DNA of 64,000 bases from Allosphingosinicella deserti (lineage in GTDB: Bacteria; Pseudomonadota; Alphaproteobacteria; Sphingomonadales; Sphingomonadaceae): assembly GCF_003012735.1 (NCBI RefSeq), contig NZ_PXYI01000004.1:434001-498000 (forward strand). The letters run 5' to 3'. Position 1 is the first letter of the stretch. Each line of letters starts with the position of its first letter. The notes below the pieces were generated by a model that saw nothing but the letters and a program-made list of their open reading frames with translations, did no database searches and had not been told where the DNA came from. Position numbers and translations under genes: made by a program. Below are positions 35,781-44,371 of the stretch, piece after piece.

Positions 35781-37267
35781 TCACTGCCTGCCCCCTTCAG
35801 GTACATCCACCGTGCGCGTTCCGGAGATTGGAATTGTCTGCGGCCCGTCCGCCCAGTCGCTCCAGCTGTTTCGCGGCAGCTTCGGCCCGACAATGGTGGA
35901 ACTCCGGGGCGGGTCTAAGGCCAGATCAGCAAGTGTCGTCTTTCCCATCGAGGAGGCGAGAAGAAAGCGCGCCACGAACAGGTGACGCTGGATCGAGCGC
36001 AGGTTTATCTGACTTTCCAACAACTCCCGGCGCGTGTCGAGAACGTCGAGCAGCGTGCGCGTGCCAAATTCGTGTTCGGCACGCGCACCCGCCAGCGCCC
36101 GCTCGTTCGCCGATACGGCCACGTTTGCCTGTTCCTCCTCTGCAAGAAGGTGATGGAAGCTCGTGAAGGTGGTCCGTACCTGACCCAGATGGTACGCTCC
36201 ACGGCAATTTCTTCCTCCACCGCTGCCGCTCGCTCCCGAACACTTCGGCGGACGAGCGAGGCCGGCCCGCCCCCCTGATAGAGGGGCACCTCCGTCGTAA
36301 GCCCCAGGTCCACCGCGGTTCCTTCCTTCCGAGGCTCGAACGGCAAATCGGCACTGATCGAATCGATGTAATTGAAGTAGCGGACAGAGCTCGTTGCCCG
36401 GATGCGCGGGTTGCGCTCAGCGCGTGCGCCGCTGACCCGGGCTTTTGCAGCGGAGATCCGATATCGCGCCGCCCGAAGCGCGGGGTTGTTGTCGACGGCA
36501 ATGGCGACCGCCTCCCGCTCGCTGGCAGGCATTTCGAACCTGAACGTTGGATCCTGGAGTGCATCGGGCGAGGAGCCGACCACGACGACATATTCCTGGC
36601 GGCTCCGCGTCAGGACCGCACGGGCCTCGCTCACCGAAGCACGGGCAAGAGCCAGACGCGCTTCGGATTGCGCGACGTCGGTCTTGGTCAGGTCTCCGAT
36701 GCGGAACCGTGCTCGTGCAGCGCGCAGATTCATCTCCAGGTCAGTGACATTGCTTTCCGCCATTTCCACGATCGCGACGTCGCGCAGAACGTTGCCGTAA
36801 GCGACGACGGCTTCCTGGAGGGATTCGGAGACGGAATATTCCAGATCTGCTTTGCCGGCGCGATAATTCAGCTTGGCACTGCGGACCGCGTGTCGAACCC
36901 GGCCACCCTCGTAGACAGGGATCGTGGCGTACACGTCAGCTCCGGTTCGTCTGTCCGGATTGAACACGCTCGGCAGCTGGTATCTGAGATTTTCTGTGAA
37001 ACTCGCCACCGCCCGCAGGGTTGGCCGCCCCTCGAGGCGGGCCGCCACGATGTCTTCGCTCTGAGCCGCGAGCTCGGCACGCCGCGGGGCAAGTCGCGGG
37101 CTGTTATCGATCGTCTGCTGAAGAGTGCTTCGAAGGTCCTGCGCGTACGCCGGCAGCGGCGAACAGATCGCCAATCCGCCCCCGAGGACCGCCGCAACCC
37201 GTGCCCATCGGCTTCTTGTGCCGGCTTTCGGCGTCGGCACCGGAGAAACCCGCACTTTGCCTGACAT
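35781..37267 (-). pseudogene. TolC-family outer-membrane efflux protein, frameshifted
   Basis: The N-terminal part starts at ATG 37267 with signal MSGKVRVSPVPTPKAG..SPLPAYAQ. It contains two TolC repeat units (LRSTLQQTIDNSPRLAPRRAEL; GDLTKTDVAQSEARLALARAS; NNPALRAARYRISAAKARVSGA). Near residue 360 the frame breaks and the TolC C-terminus continues one frame over: EEEQANVAVSANERALAGA, EHEFGTRTLLDVLDTRRELLESQ. The second reading fits if one G was lost from a GGGG run near 36184-36187 (ERTIWV...RTTFTSFHHLL). Either the gene is broken or the base call is wrong. TolC proteins form the outer-membrane duct for type I secretion and efflux. It is divergent from a beta-barrel protein gene. Confidence 0.8.
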
Positions 37268-37293
37268 TCCCTTCGCCCCTCCGTCCAAAAGAG

Positions 37294-37310
37294 ACTTGGG
37301 TGTACCAAGT
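37294..37310. promoter_or_regulatory. Palindrome in the TolC upstream region
   Basis: ACTTGG (37294-37299) and CCAAGT (37305-37310) are perfect 6-base inverted arms around GTGTA, 27 bases upstream of the TolC-family start. It could be the operator of one of the two winged-helix proteins nearby. The assignment is a guess from position. Confidence 0.35.
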
Positions 37311-37558
37311 CGGTCCAAATGCGATGAGGCGAATTGATGTCAGTTCGAATGCTATCTCCGCCTTGACCCGCGGTTTCCAGCAATGCCGGCATGGTCCGAT
37401 CGGGCAGTCCAGTTCTGAAAAGAGCACCAAAGCGTCGGCATCGCACGGATTTCTGGTCGAGCGCTCGTTTTGATCCGATCTGCAACCTAGTTGCGTGGGC
37501 GGCTGGTGCGACACCCCGATATTGCTTGAAAGGCAATCAGTTCCGGAGGGAATGCCAA

Positions 37559-38167
37559 ATGCGTGGCCCGGCGAGTACCCTGATCCTTTTGGCGATCGCA
37601 TCGGCAAGTCAGGCCAATGCACAAGTGCACACCAGTGAAAGGCCGCAGGACAGGTTCAGCGGCGCATATGCTGGCCCGGAATTCGGGATGGTGGAACACC
37701 ATTTCTACATCAGAGAGACAAACCCGCTCCTCGCGGCGTCGAGAGGCCGTTATTATCGATCGTGGAGCGCTGGTGGGGGTTTTTTCGCCGGCTATGATCT
37801 GGCGGTCGGGGCTCGTTTTGTCTTGGGTGGCGAAGCGTCGGTGGTATTCGGAGGCAATGCGCCCGAAGCGCGCTTCTCGGACGGCAGCTCGTACCGAGCG
37901 GCTCCACGCTACGGCTACAAGGTTGGGATCCGGCTCGGCAGGCGCTTCGGAGGCGAGACGCTCCTTTATGGACACGCCGGATATGGCGGTTACCATTATC
38001 GTGTCAGAGCAGCGGGCGTTTCGAACCCGAACCCGTCAGGTCACAGTTTCACCATCGGTGCAGGGGTCGAGCGTCGCCTATCTTCGAAGATCGGCGTCCG
38101 GATCGATCTCCGCCATCTAGACAATCAGATGAGCCAGCTGCTCATCGGTCTCCCCGCGCGGTTCTGA
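37559..38167 (+). CDS. Outer-membrane beta-barrel protein (porin-like, about 200 residues)
   Basis: A 202-residue exported protein with a signal peptide (MRGPASTLILLAIASASQANA) and a pattern of alternating aromatic/glycine strands (GAYAGPEFGMVEHHFYI, GGGFFAGYDLAVGARFVLGGEASVVFGG, YGYKVGIRLGRRFGGETLLYGHAGYGG, GHSFTIGAGVERRLSSKIGVRIDLRHLD) typical of small eight-stranded OmpA/OmpX-like barrels. It begins behind a GGAGGG ribosome site. A frameshifted MarR-like gene follows two bases after the stop, so both are likely in one transcript. It is divergent from the TolC-family gene. No binding activity can be inferred. Confidence 0.75.
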   Translation: MRGPASTLILLAIASASQANAQVHTSERPQDRFSGAYAGPEFGMVEHHFYIRETNPLLAASRGRYYRSWSAGGGFFAGYDLAVGARFVLGGEASVVFGGNAPEARFSDGSSYRAAPRYGYKVGIRLGRRFGGETLLYGHAGYGGYHYRVRAAGVSNPNPSGHSFTIGAGVERRLSSKIGVRIDLRHLDNQMSQLLIGLPARF

Positions 38168-38169
38168 CG

Positions 38170-38899
38170 ATGCCTGCCAAGAAGATCACAGCCGTTGCTC
38201 CAGCTCTGGCACTCTCCGCCGCGGCTCTGGAAAACCGTCAGAGTGACGTGCGGGAGCTGTTGGGCACGATGGACCAACTCGTCAAATTAGCGCGGGATAT
38301 CGGCTCTCGTGTTCGGGACATCCATCGCGTCAAGCCGATCTGTTCACCGATCCCCGACGCGGCAGCCGACCATGCGGCGGCGAGCGACACGCAAACCGTG
38401 GTGGACGTCGCTCTCGAACTCATCGCTCAATATCGCCGGCAGCCGCTCTTCGATGCACCAACGCTGTTCGACAATCGTAATTTGGCTCCTTATTCTCGAA
38501 CTGTTCATCGCCGATTGCAAGAAAGCCGATGTCTCGGTGAAAGAAGCGTCACTCGCGCTGGGTGGGGCGACCTCGACAGCATTGAGAAGGCTGTTGACCC
38601 TCGAGCAATTGGGCATCATCAACAGCCGCGAAGATCCCGGTGACGGACGCCGACGCCTGGTGCACCTGTCCGACCGGGCCGCAAATACTGTGCGGGTCTA
38701 TCTGGCGACGTGCCAGCAAAATGGCCTCGGCGTCGCACACTTTCGCCTCAGGCTCCGAATGGCGCAGGCCGACGCATCGCCCGATGCCGCTCTCGCCCCC
38801 AGCCGTGCCATCGTTCTTGAAGAGAAGAAGCCGGAGGAGCAGCTCGCGCAGCTTCTGGCTCGATCCGATTCTGAACCTAATCGGATTTCACAATCATGA
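38170..38899 (+). pseudogene. MarR-like winged-helix regulator, frameshifted
   Basis: The first part (from ATG 38170) reads an N-terminal helix region ending YRRQPLFDAPTLFDN. The frame then breaks near 38472-38480 and the remainder continues one frame over as VIWLLILELFIADCKKADVSVKEASLALGGATSTALRRLLTLEQLGIINSREDPGDGRRRLVHLSDRA, ending at TGA 38897-38899. This part is a MarR-type winged helix with the RxDxxDxRR-like wing. Skipping a single base near 38476 restores a full protein that matches the minus-strand paralogue at 40321-40902 (which has LFGN...NMLIELFICSG). It is either a true null allele or a base-call error. It follows the beta-barrel gene by two bases. Confidence 0.75.
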
Positions 38900-38972
38900 G
38901 ATCAGGTGAGAACATCATCTTGCCTCGGTCATTTGGCCAAGGCGAAACTTCACATGATTTGGAGAACGCGAC

Positions 38973-39149
38973 ATGCGGGAACTTTCTGTGGTTGAGCTCG
39001 ACCTGGTCGTCGGCGGCATTTACTACATGGAGGATCGGCTGGACGAGGACGGCGGCGGCGGAAGCTACAGCTACGGCTCGTCGAGCCTCCTATCGAACAG
39101 CTTTGCCTTCGGCGGCTTGAACGCGTCCATCATTCTTCAGCGAGCGTAG
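38973..39149 (+). CDS. Double-glycine-leader peptide (bacteriocin/RiPP precursor-like)
   Basis: A 58-residue peptide: leader MRELSVVELDLVVGG then a core of about 43 residues starting IYYMEDRLDED and continuing with a Gly/Ser/Tyr-rich stretch (GGGGSYSYGSSSLLSNSF). The leader matches the LSxxELxxI/VxGG consensus exactly: L-12, S-11, E-8, L-7, V-4, G-2, G-1. Such leaders are cut by C39-type peptidase ABC exporters. No such exporter is in this window. It lies 73 bases after the MarR-like gene and 24 before the hydrolase, on the same strand, with GGAGA about nine bases upstream of the ATG. Whether it is active as a toxin, signal or RiPP is unknown. Confidence 0.7.
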   Translation: MRELSVVELDLVVGGIYYMEDRLDEDGGGGSYSYGSSSLLSNSFAFGGLNASIILQRA

Positions 39150-39173
39150 ACCGAGACGGCAAGGGGAATCGCA

Positions 39174-40067
39174 ATGGTTCGGGCACCGGGGCAGAAGCGC
39201 CGAAGGATCTCAGCAAGAAAATGCGCGGTAGTCGTTGTCGCCGCTTCCTTCCTTGTGGCGGGGAACGCAGGAGCACGTTCCATTCTCGACGGAAAGATTT
39301 TCCAACCGGCACCCATGCCGCGACTGGTCTCCTGGGGGCAAACTCCTCCACCAGAAGATGTGCACGTAACAACCGAGGACGGCGTCACGCTTACCGGTTA
39401 TCGATGGCGCCCGCGCTGTAATCAGCACGTCGCCATGGTGTTCTTCCATGGGAATGCAGGGAACCGCTTCACAGGTGCGGACTTGGCAGCGCCGCTTCGC
39501 CGGGATGACGTCGATCTGATTGTGGCATCCTACCGGGGCTATGGAGGCAATCCCGGAGAGCCCAGCGAGGAGGGGCTCTATCGCGATGCCGCGGCGTTCA
39601 TCCGCGAGGCGCAGGCCTCCCGTCCCCGGAAGACATATCTCTTCGACTTCTCCCTTGGCGGCGCTGTCGCGTTGCACTCTGCCAACCGGTTCACGACCGA
39701 AGCGGTGGTGACCCTCGGCGCATTTTCGAACCTGAAAAGTGTCGCCCCGCGTCTCGTGCGGGCCTTCATTCCCTACGAATTCGACAATCTTACCAACGCG
39801 AAGAGTCTGAAGGTGCCTTGGCTTCTCCTACACGGCACTGCCGATGAGACGGTGCCGATCGCAGAGGCCGAGAAGCTCGCTGCCGCTGCGGGCACGCGGG
39901 CAACCTTCGTTCGCCTCCCGGGCGCACCACATAATGTTGCGCTCGATCAGATCGCCACGCGAATGTGGACCGCGCTCGATCCCATGCCGCCGAATCCCGA
40001 GGGACACGCCGCACAAGCGCCTGTTCCTGCTCGCTGCGGCGAGGATCCCGCTCAACCCAAAAGCTGA
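39174..40067 (+). CDS. Alpha/beta hydrolase with an altered nucleophile motif
   Basis: A 297-residue protein. A basic N-terminus and one hydrophobic helix (CAVVVVAASFLVAGNAGA) suggest a membrane anchor or signal. The hydrolase domain then shows VFFHGNAGNR (oxyanion region), ASYRGYGGNPG, and the elbow FDFSLGGAVAL with D158-F-S160-L-G162 instead of GxSxG. The rest of the triad looks intact: Asp224 (HGTADETVP) and His253 (LPGAPHNV). The fold is that of BEM46/ABHD-type hydrolases. It directly follows the peptide gene on the same strand. An export or processing role with that peptide is only a guess. Confidence 0.78.
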   Translation: MVRAPGQKRRRISARKCAVVVVAASFLVAGNAGARSILDGKIFQPAPMPRLVSWGQTPPPEDVHVTTEDGVTLTGYRWRPRCNQHVAMVFFHGNAGNRFTGADLAAPLRRDDVDLIVASYRGYGGNPGEPSEEGLYRDAAAFIREAQASRPRKTYLFDFSLGGAVALHSANRFTTEAVVTLGAFSNLKSVAPRLVRAFIPYEFDNLTNAKSLKVPWLLLHGTADETVPIAEAEKLAAAAGTRATFVRLPGAPHNVALDQIATRMWTALDPMPPNPEGHAAQAPVPARCGEDPAQPKS

Positions 40068-40214
40068 ACGGCAGCGACGTGTCTTCGCGCTCATTCAGCG
40101 GTCGAACCAGCGGCCTCGCCTTGGGAAGCGCGACGCCTCGGCGCTTAGAGCAGTTTGCGTCTCGATAGCGCAGAACGCCCGTTGCAGATCCTTGCAACTG
40201 CCGCAATTTTCGAG

Positions 40215-40241
40215 TTGTCAGACGGTTCCGCCTGACGACAA
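40215..40241. terminator. Imperfect hairpin between converging genes
   Basis: TTGTCAG (40215-40221) and CTGACGACAA (40232-40241) form a stem with one mismatch around the inner CGG/CCG arms. It lies between the hydrolase stop at 40067 and the end of the converging winged-helix gene at 40321. The rest of that gap shows no gene. Confidence 0.35.
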
Positions 40242-40320
40242 ATCGTCGTCGGATCAGCTGTTGCCACGTGACATGAAGTGGGCGCGGATAGCCGCGAGCT
40301 AGCGCATGCAGCGGCCCGTC

Positions 40321-40902
40321 TCAGGCTGCTGCAAGAAATCTGGACAACGCCTCGCGACCTTTCGCGGTCAGTTCGATCAGCGATCGCCGTGCGTCGGCCT
40401 CGTCGTCGCAGCGGGTGATGAGGTCGAGCGCGATCAGACGGTTGATCCACCGCAGCGCACTCGATTGCGACACCGAAGACGCGAGGCAGAGATTTTTGAC
40501 CAATGTCTTCTCTCCGCAACCACTGCATATAAAAAGCTCTATGAGCATGTTCAACGGAACATTCTGGAACTTGTTGCCAAACAGCACGTGGCAACTGCGG
40601 CTTGTCTGGCGCATCCTCTGAGCTTTACGAAGCAGGTATCGATCACCGTCGGAGCTGGATCGATTGTGTGTTTCGATAAGCTGGCAGATGGCATTCTCAA
40701 GACCGGTTAAGATACCGTCCAGTGCAGCATCCTCCTCCTTTCTTCGCCAGATGCTTATCTCGGAGACGTGCTCCGGAGATGCCTTGGTTGATAGGAGCGA
40801 GTGGCTGGCCTTAGGTGGCGCCCGTCGGTGTTCTTTCTCATTCTTCTCAAAAATAATATTGCGTGCAATTCCGTCCCCTGCCGGAAGATACATTTTAGAC
40901 AT
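40321..40902 (-). CDS. MarR-like winged-helix DNA-binding protein
   Basis: A 193-residue protein. The N-terminal half is a basic linker and helical region with no recognised domain (LDGILTGLENAICQLIETHN). The C-terminal part is a winged helix: NMLIELFICSGCGEKTLVKNLCLASSVSQSSALRWINRLIALDLITRCDDEADARRSLIELTAKGREALSRFL, with the DxxDARRS wing typical of MarR regulators. It is a paralogue of the frameshifted gene at 38170-38899. The ATG at 40902 has GAGGGGG four bases upstream; a GTG at 40914 is also in frame. It presumably regulates the peptide locus or itself, but no effector can be named. Confidence 0.75.
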   Translation of the reverse strand: MSKMYLPAGDGIARNIIFEKNEKEHRRAPPKASHSLLSTKASPEHVSEISIWRRKEEDAALDGILTGLENAICQLIETHNRSSSDGDRYLLRKAQRMRQTSRSCHVLFGNKFQNVPLNMLIELFICSGCGEKTLVKNLCLASSVSQSSALRWINRLIALDLITRCDDEADARRSLIELTAKGREALSRFLAAA

Positions 40903-41352
40903 GTGCCCCCTCACGGATTTTAAGCTATGTTCCCCGGTTGATACTGATTTTCCCTTATTTTCTTTGCGTGTCGAGTGGCATGCTGAGCGTGGGGATTGTC
41001 AAAGTCAAGGCGGCAAGCCTTTCCGGAGAGTTTCTCCTAAGCGGGGAAAGAAAAGGAATCACCCGTTTCGGACGATTTTGGTAAGTTCATGTGCTGCTCC
41101 TTCATGACTCCCTTCAACCAAACCGGCGCGTTCGTGTTTCGTCAGCCGACTGCTCGTTTCAGCATTCCGCTGGCCGCGCGGGGGCGGCGGGCGAGGCGGC
41201 CGACCCGGTGTCGGAGCGGCGGCGGCCCGAAGGATGTCGCAAGATTGGAAGTGCACGCGTTGCGCCGCAGGTCTAGAGGGCGCGCAAGAAAGCAGGTGAC
41301 AGACTGCGATCGATCCTGCGACACTCGGGGAAGGCGAGGGGGGCGTCTCACG
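40903..41352. other. Intergenic region, AT-richer, before comM
   Basis: About 450 bases. The left part (40915-40980) is unusually AT-rich (TTTTCCCTTATTTTCTTTG) and may hold the promoter of the minus-strand winged-helix gene. A possible 34-codon ORF starts at 40980 (MLSVGIVKVK...) but has no good ribosome site and is not called. The right part is an open frame preceding comM without recognisable content. Confidence 0.5.
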
Positions 41353-42861
41353 ATGGTGGCACATGTCGCGACGGTGGCGTTTCTGGGGCTCGAGGCTCGC
41401 GCCGTCGAGGTGCAGGTGCAGATTTCTAGCGGCCTTCCCAAATTTCTGATCGTCGGCCTTCCGGACAAGGCGGTCGCGGAGAGCCGGGAGCGGGTGCATG
41501 CGGCGCTCGCCGCGATCGGTCTGTCGCTGCCGCCCAAGCGGATCACGATCAATCTGTCGCCGGCCGACCTGCCCAAGGAAGGGTCCCACTACGATCTCCC
41601 GATTGCGCTCGGTCTGCTGGCGGCGATGGGCGCGATCGATGCCGAGATGCTGGGCGGCTATGTCGCGGTCGGCGAGCTCGGACTCGACGGACGGATCGCG
41701 CCGTGCCCGGGCGTCCTGCTCGCGGCGATGCACGCGTCGGGACGAAGCCTCGGCCTGATCTGCCCGGCGGCGCACGGCCCCGAGGCGGCCTGGGCGGGCG
41801 ATGTCGAAGTGCTCGGCGCACCCGACCTGATCGCCTTGCTCAATCACTTCCGCGGCACCGGGATCCTGACGCCGCCAGTCCCCGGGATAGCCGAGGCGCC
41901 CGAATCCGGACCCGATCTGCGTCAGGTTAAAGGGCAGGAGACGGCCAAGCGCGCGCTCGAGATTGCGGCGGCCGGCGGCCATAATCTGGTGATGGTAGGG
42001 CCGCCCGGCGCCGGCAAGTCGCTGCTTGCCGCCTGCCTGCCCGGCATCCTTCCGGACCTGACGCCGGCCGAGGCGCTGGAGGTGACGATGATCGCCAGCG
42101 TCGCGGGCGATCTGCAGGATGGGCGTCTGATCCGCCGCCGGCCGTTTCGCGCGCCGCATCACAGCGCCTCATCGGTCGCCCTGGTCGGCGGCGGCCTTCG
42201 CGTGCGACCGGGGGAGGTGAGTCTCGCCCATCTCGGCGTGCTGTTCCTCGACGAACTCCCGGAGTTTCAGCGGGTGGCGCTCGATTCGCTACGCCAGCCG
42301 CTCGAGACCGGCACCGTCAGTGTCGCCCGCGCCAATGCCCATGTCACTTATCCGGCCCGAGTCCAGCTGATCGCAGCGATGAACCCGTGCCGCTGCGGCC
42401 ATCTCGGCGATCCGACCCTCGCCTGCTCGCGGGCGCCGCGCTGCGCCGCCGATTATCAGGCGCGGGTGTCCGGTCCGCTGCTCGACCGGATCGATCTTCA
42501 TGTCGACGTGCAGGCGGTCGCGGCCGCTGACCTCGTCCTGCCGCCGCCGGCCGAAGGCTCGGCCGAAGTCGCAGCGCGGGTGAAGGCCGCGCGCGATCTC
42601 CAGACCGTGCGCTACGAGGGCGAGGGAGTGCGCAGCAATGCCGAGGCGGACGGCAATCTGCTCGAGCGCGTCGCCACCCCCGACGAGCCCGGCCGCAGGC
42701 TGCTCGCCCAGGCCGCCGAAGCGATGCGGCTCTCCGCGCGGGGTTTCCACCGCGTGCTGCGGGTGGCGCGCACGATCGCTGATCTCGCCGGCAGCGACGG
42801 GATCGGCCGGGTCCATGTCGCGGAAGCGCTGAGCTACCGGCGTCAGGCACCGCGAAACTGA
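41353..42861 (+). CDS. comM: YifB/ComM family Mg-chelatase-like ATPase
   Basis: A 502-residue AAA+ protein of the ComM/YifB family. The N-terminal domain (about 1-190) contains the GLPDKAVAESRERVHAALAAIG and NLSPADLPKEG landmarks. The ATPase core has Walker A GPPGAGKSLLA near 220, Walker B LFLDELPEF, the sensor RVQLIAAMNPCRCG and the arginine region RISGPLLDRIDLH-like RVSGPLLDRIDLHVDV. The C-terminal Mg-chelatase domain ends in GFHRVLRVARTIADLAG and the family end. ComM promotes branch migration during natural transformation; in other bacteria its role is unknown. The ATG at 41353 matches the family beginning MVAHVATVAFLGLEARAVEV. Confidence 0.95.
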   Translation: MVAHVATVAFLGLEARAVEVQVQISSGLPKFLIVGLPDKAVAESRERVHAALAAIGLSLPPKRITINLSPADLPKEGSHYDLPIALGLLAAMGAIDAEMLGGYVAVGELGLDGRIAPCPGVLLAAMHASGRSLGLICPAAHGPEAAWAGDVEVLGAPDLIALLNHFRGTGILTPPVPGIAEAPESGPDLRQVKGQETAKRALEIAAAGGHNLVMVGPPGAGKSLLAACLPGILPDLTPAEALEVTMIASVAGDLQDGRLIRRRPFRAPHHSASSVALVGGGLRVRPGEVSLAHLGVLFLDELPEFQRVALDSLRQPLETGTVSVARANAHVTYPARVQLIAAMNPCRCGHLGDPTLACSRAPRCAADYQARVSGPLLDRIDLHVDVQAVAAADLVLPPPAEGSAEVAARVKAARDLQTVRYEGEGVRSNAEADGNLLERVATPDEPGRRLLAQAAEAMRLSARGFHRVLRVARTIADLAGSDGIGRVHVAEALSYRRQAPRN

Positions 42862-43007
42862 AGGAGCGCTCTTGCTGCCCACCACGCCGAAGCGGTTGGT
42901 GAGACTGGAGCGATCGCGTGCCGGACACGGAAGCAGCGAAGGCGTTGCAAGCGCCGCCCCGTCAGATCGTCGCAGGCTCGTCTCTGCTGGAGCGCGGGGC
43001 AGCCGAA

Positions 43008-43517
43008 TCAGCCGGCGAGCCCGGCCCAGGCGCGTCTCGAAAGATCGGGCTGGAGATCCACGAGCCCTGGCGCAACACCCTCCTGCCACGGAAACAATCC
43101 CGCGCGATCGGCCCAGACCAGCTGGACGCAGGGAAAATCGGCATCTTTGTAGAACCAGCGACTCGAAAGCAGAGAGTCGGCCGCGGCGGCGGGATCGGCC
43201 GGCAGCAGGAAAATGCTTTCGCCGGACAAGACGCCCTCGATTCTTTGGCCAACGGGCAAAAGCCGACCCGCCCGGAGTAGCCGGTACATCTGGCCGAACA
43301 CGTTGTGGGCAAGATCGAGTGGGAAGTCGAAGACGATCACTTCCGGTGCGGCGAGCGATCGCCAGAAGCCGGTCGTGTAACTGAACGAAGGCGCGTCGCC
43401 ATCTGCGCCGACGGTTACGGAGCGCCAGCCATGGTCGCGAACGTCCTGAACAAGCTTTCGTTCATAAGGGTTGAGGGTTTCGGGGTCGTCGCCGAGCCGG
43501 GTCTCATCATCCTGCAT
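43008..43517 (-). CDS. DUF4262 domain protein
   Basis: A 169-residue protein. Recognisable DUF4262 segments are VQDVRDHGWRSVTVGADGDAPSFSYTTGFW, PEVIVFDFPLDLAHNVFGQMYRLLRAG, and WFYKDADFPCVQLVWADRAGLFPWQEG. The family is widespread in actinobacteria and proteobacteria and has no known biochemical function; it is often found near secretion or competition loci. The ATG at 43517 begins just before the domain. It converges on comM and is divergent from the SIMPL gene. Confidence 0.8.
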   Translation of the reverse strand: MQDDETRLGDDPETLNPYERKLVQDVRDHGWRSVTVGADGDAPSFSYTTGFWRSLAAPEVIVFDFPLDLAHNVFGQMYRLLRAGRLLPVGQRIEGVLSGESIFLLPADPAAAADSLLSSRWFYKDADFPCVQLVWADRAGLFPWQEGVAPGLVDLQPDLSRRAWAGLAG

Positions 43518-43618
43518 ACCGCCGCTATGGCGACCCGCTTCGCAGCGGACAACAGTCGTCGACAAGGCGGCCTCCTTCGGGCAATTCAGGCCGAGGGTCA
43601 TGAGCTTGGGAGCGGCGA

Positions 43619-44371
43619 ATGCGATTGAGTCTTGGCATGATGCTCGCAATCTCCTCCTGTCCGGCGTTCGCTCAGGCGGCGGCGGAGCCAGCACCCTCGA
43701 TCCAGGTGGTCGGAGTCGGGACGGTGTCGACCAGACCGGATGTCGCGAACCTGGTCTACTGGGTGACCGGAGAGGGGAAGACTGCCGACGCTGCGAGCGC
43801 TGCGCTTGCCGCCAAGCAGAAGGCGATTGCCGACGGTCTTGCCGGCTTCCTCGGGCGTGAAGCGCGGCTGTCGTCGGGCGAGATCAGCGTCATCGAAACG
43901 CGATCGCCGGAATGCGATGGACCGGGAACCTACAATGGGCGGCCGCGGCTCAGCGAAGGCGTTTGCGCCGTCAGCGGCTATGTCGCCTCGCTCCAAGGCA
44001 TGGTGCGCACCGGCGTGGTGGAGAAAGCGGCCACAGCCGCTGGACTCGCGGCGCGGCTTGGCGCCCGCGACGCAAGGGTCCAGAGCTTTCAGGTCGGCGA
44101 TCTCGCCGACGCTCAGCGGCGCGCCACCGCGGCGGCGATCAGCAATGCGGAGGCAAAGGCGGAAGCCATGGCAGCAGGCGCCGGCGTGCGGCTCGGTCCA
44201 TTGCTCTCGCTCAACGACCAGAGTTCCGGTTCCGACCTGGTGGTAAGCGGCGGCTTTCAAAGCTTGGCATCAGCGCCGCCGCCGCCGCCGCCGCCGGTCG
44301 CGATCGAAGTGTCCCCGCGGCCGATCGAGACGCAGGGGCGTGTCTTGGCCCGCTACGCCATCATCCGTTGA
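43619..44371 (+). CDS. SIMPL-domain (DUF541) periplasmic protein
   Basis: A 250-residue exported protein. The signal peptide (MRLSLGMMLAISSCPAFAQ) is followed by the SIMPL domain: SIQVVGVGTVSTRPDVANLVYWVTGEGKTADAASAALAAKQKAIADGL, then the ridge region and NAEAKAEAMAAGAGVRLGPLLSLNDQ. A proline-rich linker (PPPPPPPP) and a short tail (GRVLARYAIIR) close the protein. SIMPL proteins form periplasmic oligomers and are linked to envelope stress, but their activity is unclear. The ATG at 43619 is the only good start. A long gap follows the stop. Confidence 0.85.
   Translation: MRLSLGMMLAISSCPAFAQAAAEPAPSIQVVGVGTVSTRPDVANLVYWVTGEGKTADAASAALAAKQKAIADGLAGFLGREARLSSGEISVIETRSPECDGPGTYNGRPRLSEGVCAVSGYVASLQGMVRTGVVEKAATAAGLAARLGARDARVQSFQVGDLADAQRRATAAAISNAEAKAEAMAAGAGVRLGPLLSLNDQSSGSDLVVSGGFQSLASAPPPPPPPVAIEVSPRPIETQGRVLARYAIIR

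Noticed and set aside
40980-41084. 34-codon ORF MLSVGIVKVK... upstream of comM
   Set aside because: No ribosome site, no conserved motif and not matching the GG-leader pattern; kept only as a remark in the gap entry.
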